Assembly: GCA_900696515.1 (NCBI GenBank)
Contig: CAADGK010000086.1
Coordinates: forward strand, 1-35,831
DNA: 35,831 bases
From: an uncultured Nitrosospira sp.
GTDB lineage: Bacteria > Nitrospirota > Nitrospiria > Nitrospirales > Nitrospiraceae
Direction of reading: 5' to 3'
A program made the position numbers and the translations under genes. Each line of letters opens with the position of its first letter. Position 1 is the first letter of the stretch. The notes under the pieces are model-generated. The model saw only the letters and a program-made list of their open reading frames with translations. It ran no database searches and was not told where the DNA came from. This document shows, piece by piece, positions 26,809 through 34,844 of this stretch.

Positions 26809-28155
26809 ATGCAATTGCAATCGGTCATTCATTGGATTTGTGCCCTCGCCGAGTCGCCGTTTTTTATCCGATTAGCAAAACTCGGCCTTGCCATTGCTGC
26901 AGTCGTACACGGCTACATCATTTCTTTTGGGCGGTCGTATCACTTCCGGGACATCGATATCCATCGTGAGATCGGGCGGCGCTTTCTCACCGGCGAATAC
27001 CTCTACGCCAACGACTACTGTTACATGTATTTGCCCACCACCGGCATCTATTTTGCCCCACTGCTCATGCTGGATAGAAATCCAAGTCTGGCCCTGCGGT
27101 ATGCGGTGGCTATCGGATGTTTAGTCATGACGGTGATATTCTTTCACCGGATGGTGTGCGGTTCATCCGTAAGGCAACCATGGAGCCGATTACTGATGGG
27201 CGTCGGCGCAGGGGCATTAACGCTCCAGTTCATCTTGAACGATCTTGATGACGGCGGTCCACATCTCATGCTGTTGGGGATTATCGCCGGTGGAATCTAT
27301 GCGATATGGGTCGGGAGAGAGCGGCTGGGCGCTGCCTTGATGGGGTTCAGCATCGTCCTCAAGATTACGCCTGCGCTCTTCGTGCTGTTCTTTCTCTGGA
27401 AGCGGCAGTGGCGGCTTGCCTCGTACACGGTCCTCGCGACCGTTCTTTGGATGCTGCTCCCCATTCTCTATATGGGGCCGACGAGTTGGTGGGATCATCA
27501 CGTGGAATGGACAAGGAATGCGGTGTTATCAGTCCTCGATCGACAGGTGGAGGGGCGACAGGAAAATGAGCTGCAGAAGGCCAATCTTTCGCTCCGCCAT
27601 ACCATGCTGCGGTACCTTGTGACGTATCCCCCGACTCATCGACTGCGACAAATAGATGAGAGTTACAAGCCGGTGTTAGACCTTCCTGCACCGCTGGCGA
27701 ACGCCATGGTCGGGGTGGCTGCAATCGGTATCGTCGGATTATTCGCCTGGTCTAGTCGACGAACATTTCAAGGATTAGGAGATTCGGAATGGGGGCGAGA
27801 GTGCGCCGGAGTCCTTTTTTTGGCATTGTTTCTTTCGCCCATCACGTGGGACCAGCATCTTGTCTGGATGATACCGGCGGCCTGTATCGTCGCCGCCGCC
27901 GCAACAAAGATGAGCGGAACATTGAGCCGCACAGGATACACGATGCTGGCGGTATACGTAGTCCTGACGATGGTGCTGAATTATGAAGTCGTGGGGAGAG
28001 TCCGATGGGAAGCCTTGAAAAGCTATCACCACCTCGGTATCGCCATGCTCATCTTATATGGTTTACTGCTCAGTACGAAGGACCGGGTGGTTTCCTCTAA
28101 ATTCCGGTCAGAACCTCTGCTTCCTTCCTCTCCTCGAATGGCAAATGAGATCTAA
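26809..28155 (+). CDS. GT87-type (DUF2029) polytopic membrane glycosyltransferase
   Basis: 448 residues with about ten hydrophobic segments. The early periplasmic loop FRDIDIHREIGRRFLTGEYLY, with its Asp residues, followed by YMYLPTTGIYFAPL, matches the DUF2029/GT87 pattern (family examples are polyprenol-phosphate-mannose mannosyltransferases). Later landmarks: NDLDDGGPHLMLLG, FSIVLKITPALFVLFFLWKRQW, and SPITWDQHLVWMIPA near the C-terminus, all typical of the family. The donor would be a polyprenyl-phosphate sugar on the outer face of the inner membrane; the acceptor is unknown. ATG 26809 or GTG 26797 could be the start; neither has a clear ribosome-binding site. Lying between ispG and hpnH, it might modify a hopanoid or a cell-envelope glycan, but that is speculation. 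Confidence 0.8.
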   Translation: MQLQSVIHWICALAESPFFIRLAKLGLAIAAVVHGYIISFGRSYHFRDIDIHREIGRRFLTGEYLYANDYCYMYLPTTGIYFAPLLMLDRNPSLALRYAVAIGCLVMTVIFFHRMVCGSSVRQPWSRLLMGVGAGALTLQFILNDLDDGGPHLMLLGIIAGGIYAIWVGRERLGAALMGFSIVLKITPALFVLFFLWKRQWRLASYTVLATVLWMLLPILYMGPTSWWDHHVEWTRNAVLSVLDRQVEGRQENELQKANLSLRHTMLRYLVTYPPTHRLRQIDESYKPVLDLPAPLANAMVGVAAIGIVGLFAWSSRRTFQGLGDSEWGRECAGVLFLALFLSPITWDQHLVWMIPAACIVAAAATKMSGTLSRTGYTMLAVYVVLTMVLNYEVVGRVRWEALKSYHHLGIAMLILYGLLLSTKDRVVSSKFRSEPLLPSSPRMANEI

Positions 28156-28176
28156 TGTGCTGGTGTCGTTCTTGTC

Positions 28177-28206
28177 TTGAGTTCTCGAAAACGAAGCGCT
28201 TATAAT
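28177..28206 (+). promoter_or_regulatory. promoter of tRNA-Cys
   Basis: TTGAGT (28177-28182), an 18-base spacer and a perfect TATAAT (28201-28206). The predicted start is about 5 bases before the mature tRNA end. Confidence 0.7.
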
Positions 28207-28217
28207 GCCGATCCCGG

Positions 28218-28292
28218 GGCGCCGTACCCAAGTGGTAAGGGAGCAGTCTGCAAAACTGCGATGCAGCGGTTCGAACCCGCTCGGCGCCTCCA
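28218..28292 (+). tRNA. tRNA-Cys (anticodon GCA)
   Basis: Cloverleaf seen directly. The 7-bp acceptor stem GGCGCCG/CGGCGCC is perfect, the anticodon stem GCAGT/ACTGC closes loop CTGCAAA (anticodon GCA), and the T arm AGCGG-TTCGAAC-CCGCT is perfect. Discriminator U73, which identifies cysteine tRNAs, is followed by an encoded CCA at 28290-28292. The D arm is short with GTGGTAAG. Confidence 0.96.
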
Positions 28293-28726
28293 ATCTCTCG
28301 CTTCTCTCGTTCAGCTCATCGAACCCCATTCTTCATCCACTCTTCAAGAGTTCTTTGGGTTGCCACCTGCTCTCTTCCCTTTGATCCATTGACTGTGGGT
28401 GCCTTCTTGTTGGTCGTTGCTGCTCGCACAAACAAAAACTGGGACGCTCTTCGGTTTTGCCAGTGAATCGGGTTGAGCGTTCGTACCCGCACAAGATGGA
28501 GTTTCTTACTCATGCTCCTTTCATGTGATGCCTATCCGAGGCAGGGGCAAAATCCTGTCGCCGGCATTGCGTTCACCAAGGACATCGTTCTCGTCTATAG
28601 TGTCTGGGAAAGCCCTGACAAGAGAGGAGGCTTCAACGAGCAAATACGTGCTGAGGTCGGGCCGGTGGAAATGAGTCGGGAAGCAATCATTGGGTAACTT
28701 CCCGCGTAGTATGGTCGATAAGAAAA
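28293..28726. other. gap between tRNA-Cys and the hpnH promoter, no supported gene
   Basis: A few short open frames occur on both strands but none has a matching start site and family-like sequence (see rejected items). The first 60 bases after the tRNA are pyrimidine-rich without a clear terminator hairpin. Confidence 0.5.
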
Positions 28727-28755
28727 TTGACGACCTCTAGATGAGATGTTACAAT
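28727..28755 (+). promoter_or_regulatory. strong sigma70-type promoter of hpnH
   Basis: TTGACG (28727-28732), 17-base spacer, TACAAT (28750-28755), each one mismatch from consensus. Predicted start near 28762, giving a 92-base leader. Confidence 0.7.
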
Positions 28756-28780
28756 CCCGAACATTCTTGTGCCTCCAAGT

Positions 28781-28801
28781 ACAGCCACTTGATGTGGCTG
28801 T
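28781..28801 (+). promoter_or_regulatory. perfect hairpin in the hpnH mRNA leader
   Basis: ACAGCCAC (28781-28788) and GTGGCTGT (28794-28801), loop TTGAT, about 20 bases after the predicted transcription start and 52 bases before the ATG. No T-run follows. It may be an operator for a dimeric repressor or a leader stem. Confidence 0.5.
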
Positions 28802-28853
28802 TCAGATATATAGGGTTCTTAAAAGTACAATCAGTTAGGTGAAGGAGAGCGGA

Positions 28854-29870
28854 ATGGCTGTTCCGATTTCCCAGATGTATACCGTGGCGACGTATGTCCT
28901 CTCCCAGAAGTTCAAGGGAGTGAGGCGATATCCTTTAGTCCTCATGCTGGAACCACTCTTTCGCTGCAATCTCGCTTGTGCGGGATGCGGGAAAATTCAG
29001 TATCCCGACCATGTGCTCGATAAACGGTTGACTCCCGAGCAGTGCTGGGCTGCTGCTGAAGAGTGCGGTGCTCCGATGGTGAGTATCCCCGGAGGGGAGC
29101 CGCTCATTCATCCTGAAATCGCAAAAATCGTCCAAGGCTTGGTGGATCGGAGAAAATATATTTATCTCTGTACGAATGCCATCCTTTTGGAACGAAAGCT
29201 CGATGAGTTTACGCCTTCTAAATATTTAACGTTTAGCGTCCATATGGATGGACTCAAGGACGAACACGACTTGGCGGTCTGTCGTGATGGAGTCTATGAT
29301 GTCGCCGTGAAGGCAATCAAGGCGGCAGTCAAGCGTGGGCACCGAGTGACGACCAATACGACGTTATTTGATGATGCCAATCCGGAACGAGTCAGAACGT
29401 TTTTCGATGAGATGATGGCTCTTGGTGTCGAAGGGATGACCATCTCGCCGGGCTATAGTTATCAAAAAGCTCCGGATCAGCAGCATTTCTTGAAACGGTC
29501 ACGAACCCAGGAGCTGTTTTCGAAAATTCTGAGCCGTCCCAAACCGGGCTGGCACTTTAATCAATCCCCCCTGTTTTTGGACTTCTTGATGGGGCGACGC
29601 GAATATCAATGTACGCCCTGGGGAAATCCGACGTACAACGTCTTTGGATGGCAGAAGCCCTGTTACTTACTTCAGGAAGGTTATACCCGAACTTTTCGAG
29701 AGTTGATGGAATTGACGGAGTGGGAGAAGTATGGGACTGGGCGAAACGAAAAGTGTGCTGATTGTATGGTCCATTGCGGCTATGAGGCGTCGGCGGTTGA
29801 AGATACGTTTAGTACCGCCTCAGGATTTGCGAGAACTGCCAAGTTGACCCTATTGCCTACCTCGCGGTAA
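28854..29870 (+). CDS. hpnH: adenosylhopane synthase HpnH (hopanoid radical SAM enzyme)
   Basis: 338 residues. HpnH adds the 5'-deoxyadenosyl group to diploptene, giving adenosylhopane, the first step to extended (C35) hopanoids. The start MAVPISQMYTVATYVLSQK is nearly diagnostic. The radical-SAM cluster motif is CNLACAGC (Cys38, Cys42, Cys45), with GGEPLIHPEI as the SAM-binding GGE block. The C-terminal cysteine region includes QCTPWGNPTYNVFGWQKPCY and CADCMVHCGYE. ATG 28854 follows AAGGAGA by about 6 bases. HpnG, which processes its product, is encoded in the shc operon. Separate promoter from shc. Confidence 0.97.
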   Translation: MAVPISQMYTVATYVLSQKFKGVRRYPLVLMLEPLFRCNLACAGCGKIQYPDHVLDKRLTPEQCWAAAEECGAPMVSIPGGEPLIHPEIAKIVQGLVDRRKYIYLCTNAILLERKLDEFTPSKYLTFSVHMDGLKDEHDLAVCRDGVYDVAVKAIKAAVKRGHRVTTNTTLFDDANPERVRTFFDEMMALGVEGMTISPGYSYQKAPDQQHFLKRSRTQELFSKILSRPKPGWHFNQSPLFLDFLMGRREYQCTPWGNPTYNVFGWQKPCYLLQEGYTRTFRELMELTEWEKYGTGRNEKCADCMVHCGYEASAVEDTFSTASGFARTAKLTLLPTSR

Positions 29871-29874
29871 TGCG

Positions 29875-29955
29875 GTCACTGGTCATCTGTCATGATGAGG
29901 CACTTCTGTGCAAGACCGTGCAGTGGCTAGTGACTAATGACCAATGACGAGTGAC
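29875..29955. repeat. heptad repeat array with inverted arms after hpnH
   Basis: Five tandem 7-base units CAGTGGC, TAGTGAC, TAATGAC, CAATGAC and GAGTGAC (29921-29955; consensus NARTGRC) face three units on the other strand, GTCACTG, GTCATCT and GTCATGA (29875-29895). GTCACTGGTCAT (29875-29886) and ATGACCAATGAC (29937-29948) match as an inverted repeat in 11 of 12 positions, so a long hairpin is possible. Two related units lie at 2049-2062. Confidence 0.65.
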
Positions 29956-29966
29956 GTTCTCTGCCC

Positions 29967-30359
29967 ATGACTGATACCAAGAATCACGCCGTTGCGATTT
30001 CAAGTTCACTTGAGGGGCGGGCGTTTACGCCGGTCTCCGCGTCCGATACGATCGAGGCCGTTGAACTCGCATTCGACTATCGTGGCGACGTGACGTTGAC
30101 GCTCCGCTCCGGTGAATCGATCACCGGCTATATTTACAATCGCCATGTCTCCGCCGCTGATTCCTACCTTGAATTGTTTCCCGCCGACCGTCCGGAGGCT
30201 CAGCGCGTTCCATATGCCGACATCGCCACGATTGCATTCACGGGTGAGGATACGGCCAACGGGAAATCCTGGGAAAATTGGGTGTCTAAAAAGGAATCCG
30301 AGCGTCAGGCGGAAGCGGCAAAGCTGGAAGCGGATGCACGCACACGGGGCTACCTCTAA
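29967..30359 (+). CDS. small cytosolic protein of unknown function, downstream of hpnH
   Basis: 130 residues, no signal peptide or membrane helix. The middle (FDYRGDVTLTLRSGESITGY, then IYNRHVSAADSYLELFPAD) has the beta-strand rhythm of a small Sm/SH3-like barrel, with VPYADIATIAFTGEDTA closing it. The last 30 residues (SKKESERQAEAAKLEADART) are a charged helix. ATG 29967 has no strong ribosome-binding site. It lies 97 bases after hpnH on the same strand with the heptad repeats between. I do not recognise the family; the barrel fold is a guess from pattern only. Confidence 0.7.
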   Translation: MTDTKNHAVAISSSLEGRAFTPVSASDTIEAVELAFDYRGDVTLTLRSGESITGYIYNRHVSAADSYLELFPADRPEAQRVPYADIATIAFTGEDTANGKSWENWVSKKESERQAEAAKLEADARTRGYL

Positions 30360-30394
30360 CGAGCCTCGAAAAATGAAAGTGCGTCTCGCCAGCG

Positions 30395-30425
30395 GAGCCC
30401 TGGAGCAGTGGGCTCGGTTTTCTCT
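30395..30425 (+). terminator. probable intrinsic terminator
   Basis: GAGCCC (30395-30400) and GGGCTC (30410-30415) enclose a 9-base loop and are followed by GGTTTTCTCTCT. It ends the hpnH-side unit 36 bases after the 130-residue gene. The remaining gap to 30730 shows nothing assignable. Confidence 0.5.
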
Positions 30426-30730
30426 CTCATCCCATCCGGATAATCATGCATATCTCGCCATCATGTTATTTGCGCGCAGGCTTTCCGTCTGTCGGAATGC
30501 CTTGACCAAGTAGAGCCGCCCTGAGCCGAGGGGAATGACGGGGCAGGAGGCGTGAATTTCAGCTGCGCTGCGTGAAGGAGCGAGGTCTCCGCAGGCGGGT
30601 GCCGCTGGAAAGGTGAACGAGACCGACGAGTTTCTCATCCGCGCTAACAGCATCATCTATGCGTGTATTCTAGATCCTAACAAACGATGATTCACGCATC
30701 ATCGTTTCGTACGGCGGGCCTGTCTTTTCA

Positions 30731-30759
30731 TTGACAAAGAGTAGTTGCTGTGCTAGAAA
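30731..30759 (+). promoter_or_regulatory. promoter of the respiratory cluster
   Basis: Perfect TTGACA (30731-30736), 17-base spacer, TAGAAA (30754-30759). Predicted start near 30766, about 62 bases before the GTG at 30828. Confidence 0.6.
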
Positions 30760-30827
30760 CCCGTGCCCCGATGCAGCGCGTTCGGGCTCCGGCGGTGTGT
30801 GTTGTCTAGGGAGCGAGGAGTCCGCAC

Positions 30828-31361
30828 GTGAGTGTGAGGTTTGGTAAGAGAGCACTGGGACGATTGCTCGCAGTCGCGGGTTGTATCGCAGTGAGCGTCG
30901 GCTTTCCTCCCATCGCTTCTGCGACGCACGAGGCGGATCATCGCTTCATGGTCGAAGGGTATGTCTGCGGGGCGGGTGGCGCGGGCCTCTCAAATGCGGA
31001 GGTGCTCGTCAAGGATACTCGGATTTCCTACGGCCAGGTCGTCAAGACAGACGGAGATGGTTATTATAAGGCCATGTTCCATCTGCATAACGACAATCTT
31101 GGGGATCCGCTGCTGGTGGAGGCGCTGGGGGAGCAAAAAAAACTGAAAATTGAATTTGATCCCAAGGATCTTGAAAGTGATAGGAAGGTCCGCGTTGATT
31201 TCGGGAGTGGATGTAGTAGGGCTAATTCTCCACCCTGGATGTGGTGGGGAGGTGGAGCGGTTCTTCTGGCGGCTGGTGGGGCGATTGGGTTGAGGCTTCT
31301 CAGTTCATCCGGAGGAAAGGCGAAGGGGAAGGGAAGATTGCAGGGTAAGAAAAAAGGGTAA
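30828..31361 (+). CDS. exported protein with carboxypeptidase-regulatory-like beta domain and C-terminal membrane anchor
   Basis: 177 residues. The signal peptide (1-32, LLAVAGCIAVSVGFPPIASA) is followed by one compact domain: YVCGAGGAGLSNAEVLVKDT, VVKTDGDGYYKAMFHLHND, LLVEALGEQKKLKIEFDP. This is the pattern of the transthyretin-like CarboxypepD regulatory fold. A hydrophobic segment (WWGGGAVLLAAGGAIGLRLL) and a Lys-rich tail follow, so the domain faces the periplasm with the tail in the cytosol. GTG 30828 follows GAGGAG by about 8 bases. The cytochrome c gene starts 55 bases downstream, so it may be an accessory of the respiratory module. The fold assignment is from pattern only. Confidence 0.65.
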   Translation: MSVRFGKRALGRLLAVAGCIAVSVGFPPIASATHEADHRFMVEGYVCGAGGAGLSNAEVLVKDTRISYGQVVKTDGDGYYKAMFHLHNDNLGDPLLVEALGEQKKLKIEFDPKDLESDRKVRVDFGSGCSRANSPPWMWWGGGAVLLAAGGAIGLRLLSSSGGKAKGKGRLQGKKKG

Positions 31362-31416
31362 TTGGAGAAAGCTCCAAGGGTCCTGGTTATTTATTGTCAG
31401 ATAGGCGTTCGTCTTC

Positions 31417-31899
31417 ATGAAGTTCGGAATTTTCCATGTCCAGGTCGCTCTGAGTCTGGGCTTGTTGCTTGGATGCAGTGGAGGTGATGAGGGTGATGGG
31501 CCGATCGTGCCTCCCCCTCCGGCGCCCGCTGAATATGCGGATAAGCATATGCCCCCGGGTTGGTGGGGAGATGCGCAGAAACTGGAAGAGGGGCGCAAGC
31601 TGTTCGTGGGCGAAGCGAATCCGGATGTCAATTGTGCCAGCTGCCATGGGAAAGATGGGAAACCTGTCAAGGCGGGGGCTACGGACTTTCGAAATCCAGA
31701 ACGCATGAAGCTCTATTCGGACTCCGTGTGGTTTTGGCGCATCTCGGAGGGTGTGCCCAATACCAAGATGAAGGGTTGGAAGAGCAAGCTTTCCGATGAT
31801 GATCGGTGGAAGCTTGTGCTGTTTGAACGAAGCTTTGGCTTGTCCGGAAAAATGTGGAGCGTGGAAACGAATCAATGGATTGATGCGGGCGCCAAATGA
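31417..31899 (+). CDS. monoheme cytochrome c lipoprotein
   Basis: 160 residues. A lipoprotein signal ending in the lipobox LLLGC (Cys20) is followed by a Gly/Pro-rich linker and a class I cytochrome c domain with CASCH (haem Cys73, Cys76 and His77). A probable axial Met is near 118 in NTKMKGW. The domain start EEGRKLFVGEANPDVNCASCHGKDG is typical of cbb3/SoxX-like small cytochromes. It would be anchored in a membrane facing the periplasm and pass electrons among the complexes encoded downstream. No strong ribosome-binding site is visible before ATG 31417. The next large gene starts 384 bases later. Confidence 0.92.
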   Translation: MKFGIFHVQVALSLGLLLGCSGGDEGDGPIVPPPPAPAEYADKHMPPGWWGDAQKLEEGRKLFVGEANPDVNCASCHGKDGKPVKAGATDFRNPERMKLYSDSVWFWRISEGVPNTKMKGWKSKLSDDDRWKLVLFERSFGLSGKMWSVETNQWIDAGAK

Positions 31900-32021
31900 C
31901 AATTCGATCAATGCAAGGGGTCGTCGCCGGCATGGGCTCTATCGGATTGGGAATGCAGTGCTGTAATGAATCTTCTGCTTTCTGCGTGGGCGAGATGAAG
32001 GAAGTTCATGGGTTTTTGTGA
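31896..32021 (+). CDS. possible 41-codon ORF overlapping the cytochrome c stop (ATGA)
   Basis: ATG 31896 overlaps the TGA of the cytochrome c gene by 4 bases, the usual form of translational coupling. It encodes a short protein with three cysteines (MQCCNES, AFCVGEM). No family is recognised and coding evidence is thin; the overlap may be chance. Confidence 0.2.
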   Translation: MTIRSMQGVVAGMGSIGLGMQCCNESSAFCVGEMKEVHGFL

Positions 32022-32282
32022 GGCGCTCAGCGATTCACTTGTTCAATTGTACTCGGTGAATCTGATACTATTTGCGCCGGCCTGAAATATTGTTTGGAGC
32101 TGTATCGACCAACGGTCATCACGCAAAGGCGATGTAGGTTATCTGATGGCAGGCCCTGGGTTGAGTGGGGCTCGCGCCCTGTGGGAATTCTGGTGGTTTG
32201 CAACTGGCAGCTGCGGTCGTGAGTCATAGGCTCCTCAGTGTTGGGTTCTTCTATATACAAGGATAGGGGGCATCGAGGCACC

Positions 32283-33995
32283 GTGAAAACACATTCGAGC
32301 AGTCTCCTGGCTCTGACTCTGGTGGCGTTATCGTGCGGCTTGGGTATTTCAGACGTATTCGCGCAAGAGGCTGGAACATCTCCTGTAGACTTCCCGTATA
32401 CCGGAAATAGAACGGCTGTTTGGATCGTCGCGCAGCTGCACATCCTGTTCGCAGCCTTCATTCTTGGCGCTCCGATCTTTGTCGTGATCTCGGAATGGTT
32501 AGGCTACCGGAAGCAAGATCCTCGATACGATCGTCTTGCAAAAGAAGTGACAAAGGTGACGGTCATTCTTTTCAGCATGACGGCGGTAACCGGCGGATTG
32601 TTCATCTTTGTTCTCCTTGCTGCCTATCCACAGTTTACGACGTCCTTCATTAATCAGTTCTATGTAGTCTTCGCGATCCTGTACCCGGCCTTGTTTATCG
32701 CGGAGACGATCCTTATGTATGCCTATCTCTACACATGGGATATTTGGAAAGGCGAGAAGAAGGGGCGCCATATCGCACTGGGCGTGCTGCTAAATCTCGT
32801 GTGCCTGCTGATTCTGTTCGTGATCAACGGACCGACATCATTCATGAATACCCCGCCGAAGGCCGAGGGTGTTTCGCCGCAGGACTTCATCGCTGCGGCG
32901 ACCTTGTGGGACAAGATTGCAAATCAAAGTTGGTTCCCGCTCAGCCTCCATCGAATCGACGGGAATGTCGCATTCGGCGGCTTCATTGCAGGCATGATCG
33001 CCGCGTACATGTACATGGCGGCCAAGACGAAGGAAGAGCGGGCGTATTACGACTGGATGGGATTCGTCGCGATCTGGATCGCCGTCGGCGGATCACTATT
33101 GCAGCCCTTCACAGGGCTTTTGTTGGCCTATGAGATGTGCGATTACGATTTCTCGTTCTGTCCGTACATGATGGCCGATCAGCTTTCCATGTTTTTTGAG
33201 ATGCAGGGGATCATGATCGGGCTGCTCTTCCTGGGCGTCAACTATTACAGCTGGCTGAGTGTTAAGCGTATTGAAGGTGCCGACAATGTTCGGATGAGCA
33301 TCCTGGCTCCCATTGTGCTGATCGTCTTGCTCCCGGTGACCATGTGGGTGATGAACAGCTGGTGGATTCCGGACCCGATGTCGCTGGCGTTCCTCCTGCC
33401 TCTGACGCTGTCCCCGTTCCTGCTCGGGCGTTTTATTCCGGTAACGGTTTCTGCCAGGACAGTCATCAAGATCGGATTTATCGTCATGCTCATCAGCGAT
33501 GCGGTCTGGCTCACTCCTGCCGGCTTTGTGGCCACCGGTACGGATATGCCTGATGAGCTGAAGTTGCCGGAAGGGTGGGACTATCTCTCGTCGATGCCGG
33601 CGAAGTTGTCTGCCATCTTTACGCTGGTGTTCGTCACGATCGTCAACTTTGTTCTGTACAATCGCGCGATTAAGCAAGGAACGATTGTCTGGGGAAAGAT
33701 CGACTTTGCGGCTCAATTCGTCTTGATTTTCCTGGCGTTCACGTCGACCTGGATTATGGGGCTTATGGGCGCTGTGCGCTCGCTGTTGAAAAAGTATTTC
33801 CATACCTACAGTCTGGTGTCGGATCTCAGCGCGGAGTCGTTTACTCCGACGCTTTCGTATTCCGCCGGATGGATCACTGCTATTACGGTCTTTTTTATCG
33901 CTGTTGTGACAGTCGCAGCACTGATTGCCATTCGGCCTTCTGTGGCGCCGGCCAAAGAGCCTGAAGGGAGTCCTGTTCCTGTTCCGGTCAAATAA
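32283..33995 (+). CDS. cytochrome bd-like oxidase subunit I (Nitrospira-type), with signal peptide
   Basis: 570 residues. A signal peptide (1-28, LLALTLVALSCGLGISDVFA) is followed by about 13-14 membrane segments. The first segment (WIVAQLHILFAAFILGAPIF, His53) and the block SLHRIDGNVAFGGF (His223) align by eye with the CydA haem ligands near its first segment and at E. coli His186. His163 and His507 are further candidates. The CydA quinol-loop motif is not recognised, and the sequence is clearly distant from ordinary CydA. In Nitrospira such proteins have been proposed as a novel bd-like terminal oxidase receiving electrons from cytochrome c. GTG 32283 is chosen because it gives a clean signal peptide and GAGG lies about 5 bases before it; an upstream in-frame start at 32238 would not. 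No cydB is adjacent; cytochrome c and Rieske genes follow instead. Confidence 0.82.
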   Translation: MKTHSSSLLALTLVALSCGLGISDVFAQEAGTSPVDFPYTGNRTAVWIVAQLHILFAAFILGAPIFVVISEWLGYRKQDPRYDRLAKEVTKVTVILFSMTAVTGGLFIFVLLAAYPQFTTSFINQFYVVFAILYPALFIAETILMYAYLYTWDIWKGEKKGRHIALGVLLNLVCLLILFVINGPTSFMNTPPKAEGVSPQDFIAAATLWDKIANQSWFPLSLHRIDGNVAFGGFIAGMIAAYMYMAAKTKEERAYYDWMGFVAIWIAVGGSLLQPFTGLLLAYEMCDYDFSFCPYMMADQLSMFFEMQGIMIGLLFLGVNYYSWLSVKRIEGADNVRMSILAPIVLIVLLPVTMWVMNSWWIPDPMSLAFLLPLTLSPFLLGRFIPVTVSARTVIKIGFIVMLISDAVWLTPAGFVATGTDMPDELKLPEGWDYLSSMPAKLSAIFTLVFVTIVNFVLYNRAIKQGTIVWGKIDFAAQFVLIFLAFTSTWIMGLMGAVRSLLKKYFHTYSLVSDLSAESFTPTLSYSAGWITAITVFFIAVVTVAALIAIRPSVAPAKEPEGSPVPVPVK

Positions 33996-34034
33996 TCACT
34001 TTGTGGGGCATCTACCGAGGCAGCGAGAAATCAC

Positions 34035-34844
34035 ATGTGGAATTTATTTAAAAAGCTAGCGGTTGGCTTAGTAGTCGGCGGGGCTCTTATGGCCATCGCC
34101 AATTCACAAGAAGTGCCGGTGAGCTTCCAGATTTTGTTCTTTGTTGTCTCGCTGATCGGGGCCGGTATCTTTGCGCTTCTTGACGCAAAGACCGTGAACG
34201 TGATGAGCGGAGGGATGTCCTTTCTTGCCGTGACCGTGTTTTGGGTTTTTCTCATCTCGGTGTGCGTCGCCGGCGCGTCATTCCTGCCGCAGTTCGACCC
34301 TGAAGATGAAAAGGCTAAGATCGGCAAACTCCTTGACAAAGAGCGTAAGCAGTCGGCCCAGGGAAAGACCGAAGAGCTGATTGCTCGTGCCAAAGCCCTC
34401 GATGCGCAAGTAAAAGCGTTGGAAGATCGCCTCAAGGGTATCGGGGGTGGACAGGCGGTGGCAGCGGTTCAAGTTCCTCCAGCTGGAGAAAAACCTGCTG
34501 CTGCGGGGGGTGGCGCTTCCGGTGACATCATGAAAATCGGCGAAGAGCAGTGGCAACTGCAGGAATGCTACAACTGTCACAAGTTGAGGGGCGAGGGGGG
34601 CAAGAAGCGGGGTCCTGAGTTGGATAATATCGGCACCTTGCTGACGGTCGAGGAGATTCAGCAAAAAATTGCCGACCCGAAGAGCTTCATGGCCGAAGGG
34701 TATGACAAGGAGTGGCAAAAGGGCATTATGCCCGACAAATTCAAAGATCTCATGGATCCCAAAGAAATGCTGGCGCTGGCTACCTGGTTAGGTTCCTTCA
34801 AGAACACCGCAATCAATACTCCCAAGCCAATCAAGAAAAAGTAA
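34035..34844 (+). CDS. membrane-anchored monoheme cytochrome c with coiled-coil linker
   Basis: 269 residues. Up to three hydrophobic segments lie at about 9-23, 32-50 and 62-83. A charged helical stretch at about 88-135 (KTEELIARAKALDAQVKALEDR) should form a coiled coil, and a Pro/Ala/Gly linker follows. The C-terminal cytochrome c domain has CYNCH (Cys178, Cys181, His182), the KRGPELDNIG block and a probable Met ligand in GIMPDKF. The haem would sit in the periplasm near the bd-like oxidase encoded 39 bases upstream. Its stop overlaps the Rieske start (TAATG), so the two are translated together. Confidence 0.9.
   Translation: MWNLFKKLAVGLVVGGALMAIANSQEVPVSFQILFFVVSLIGAGIFALLDAKTVNVMSGGMSFLAVTVFWVFLISVCVAGASFLPQFDPEDEKAKIGKLLDKERKQSAQGKTEELIARAKALDAQVKALEDRLKGIGGGQAVAAVQVPPAGEKPAAAGGGASGDIMKIGEEQWQLQECYNCHKLRGEGGKKRGPELDNIGTLLTVEEIQQKIADPKSFMAEGYDKEWQKGIMPDKFKDLMDPKEMLALATWLGSFKNTAINTPKPIKKK

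Noticed and set aside
28316-28513. Minus-strand 65-codon frame with AGGAG just before its ATG
   Set aside because: The purine run is only 1-2 bases from the ATG, too close to work, and the protein shows no recognisable domain.
28473-28697. Plus-strand 74-codon frame between tRNA-Cys and hpnH
   Set aside because: TTG start, no ribosome-binding site, and no family-like pattern; ends before the hpnH promoter.
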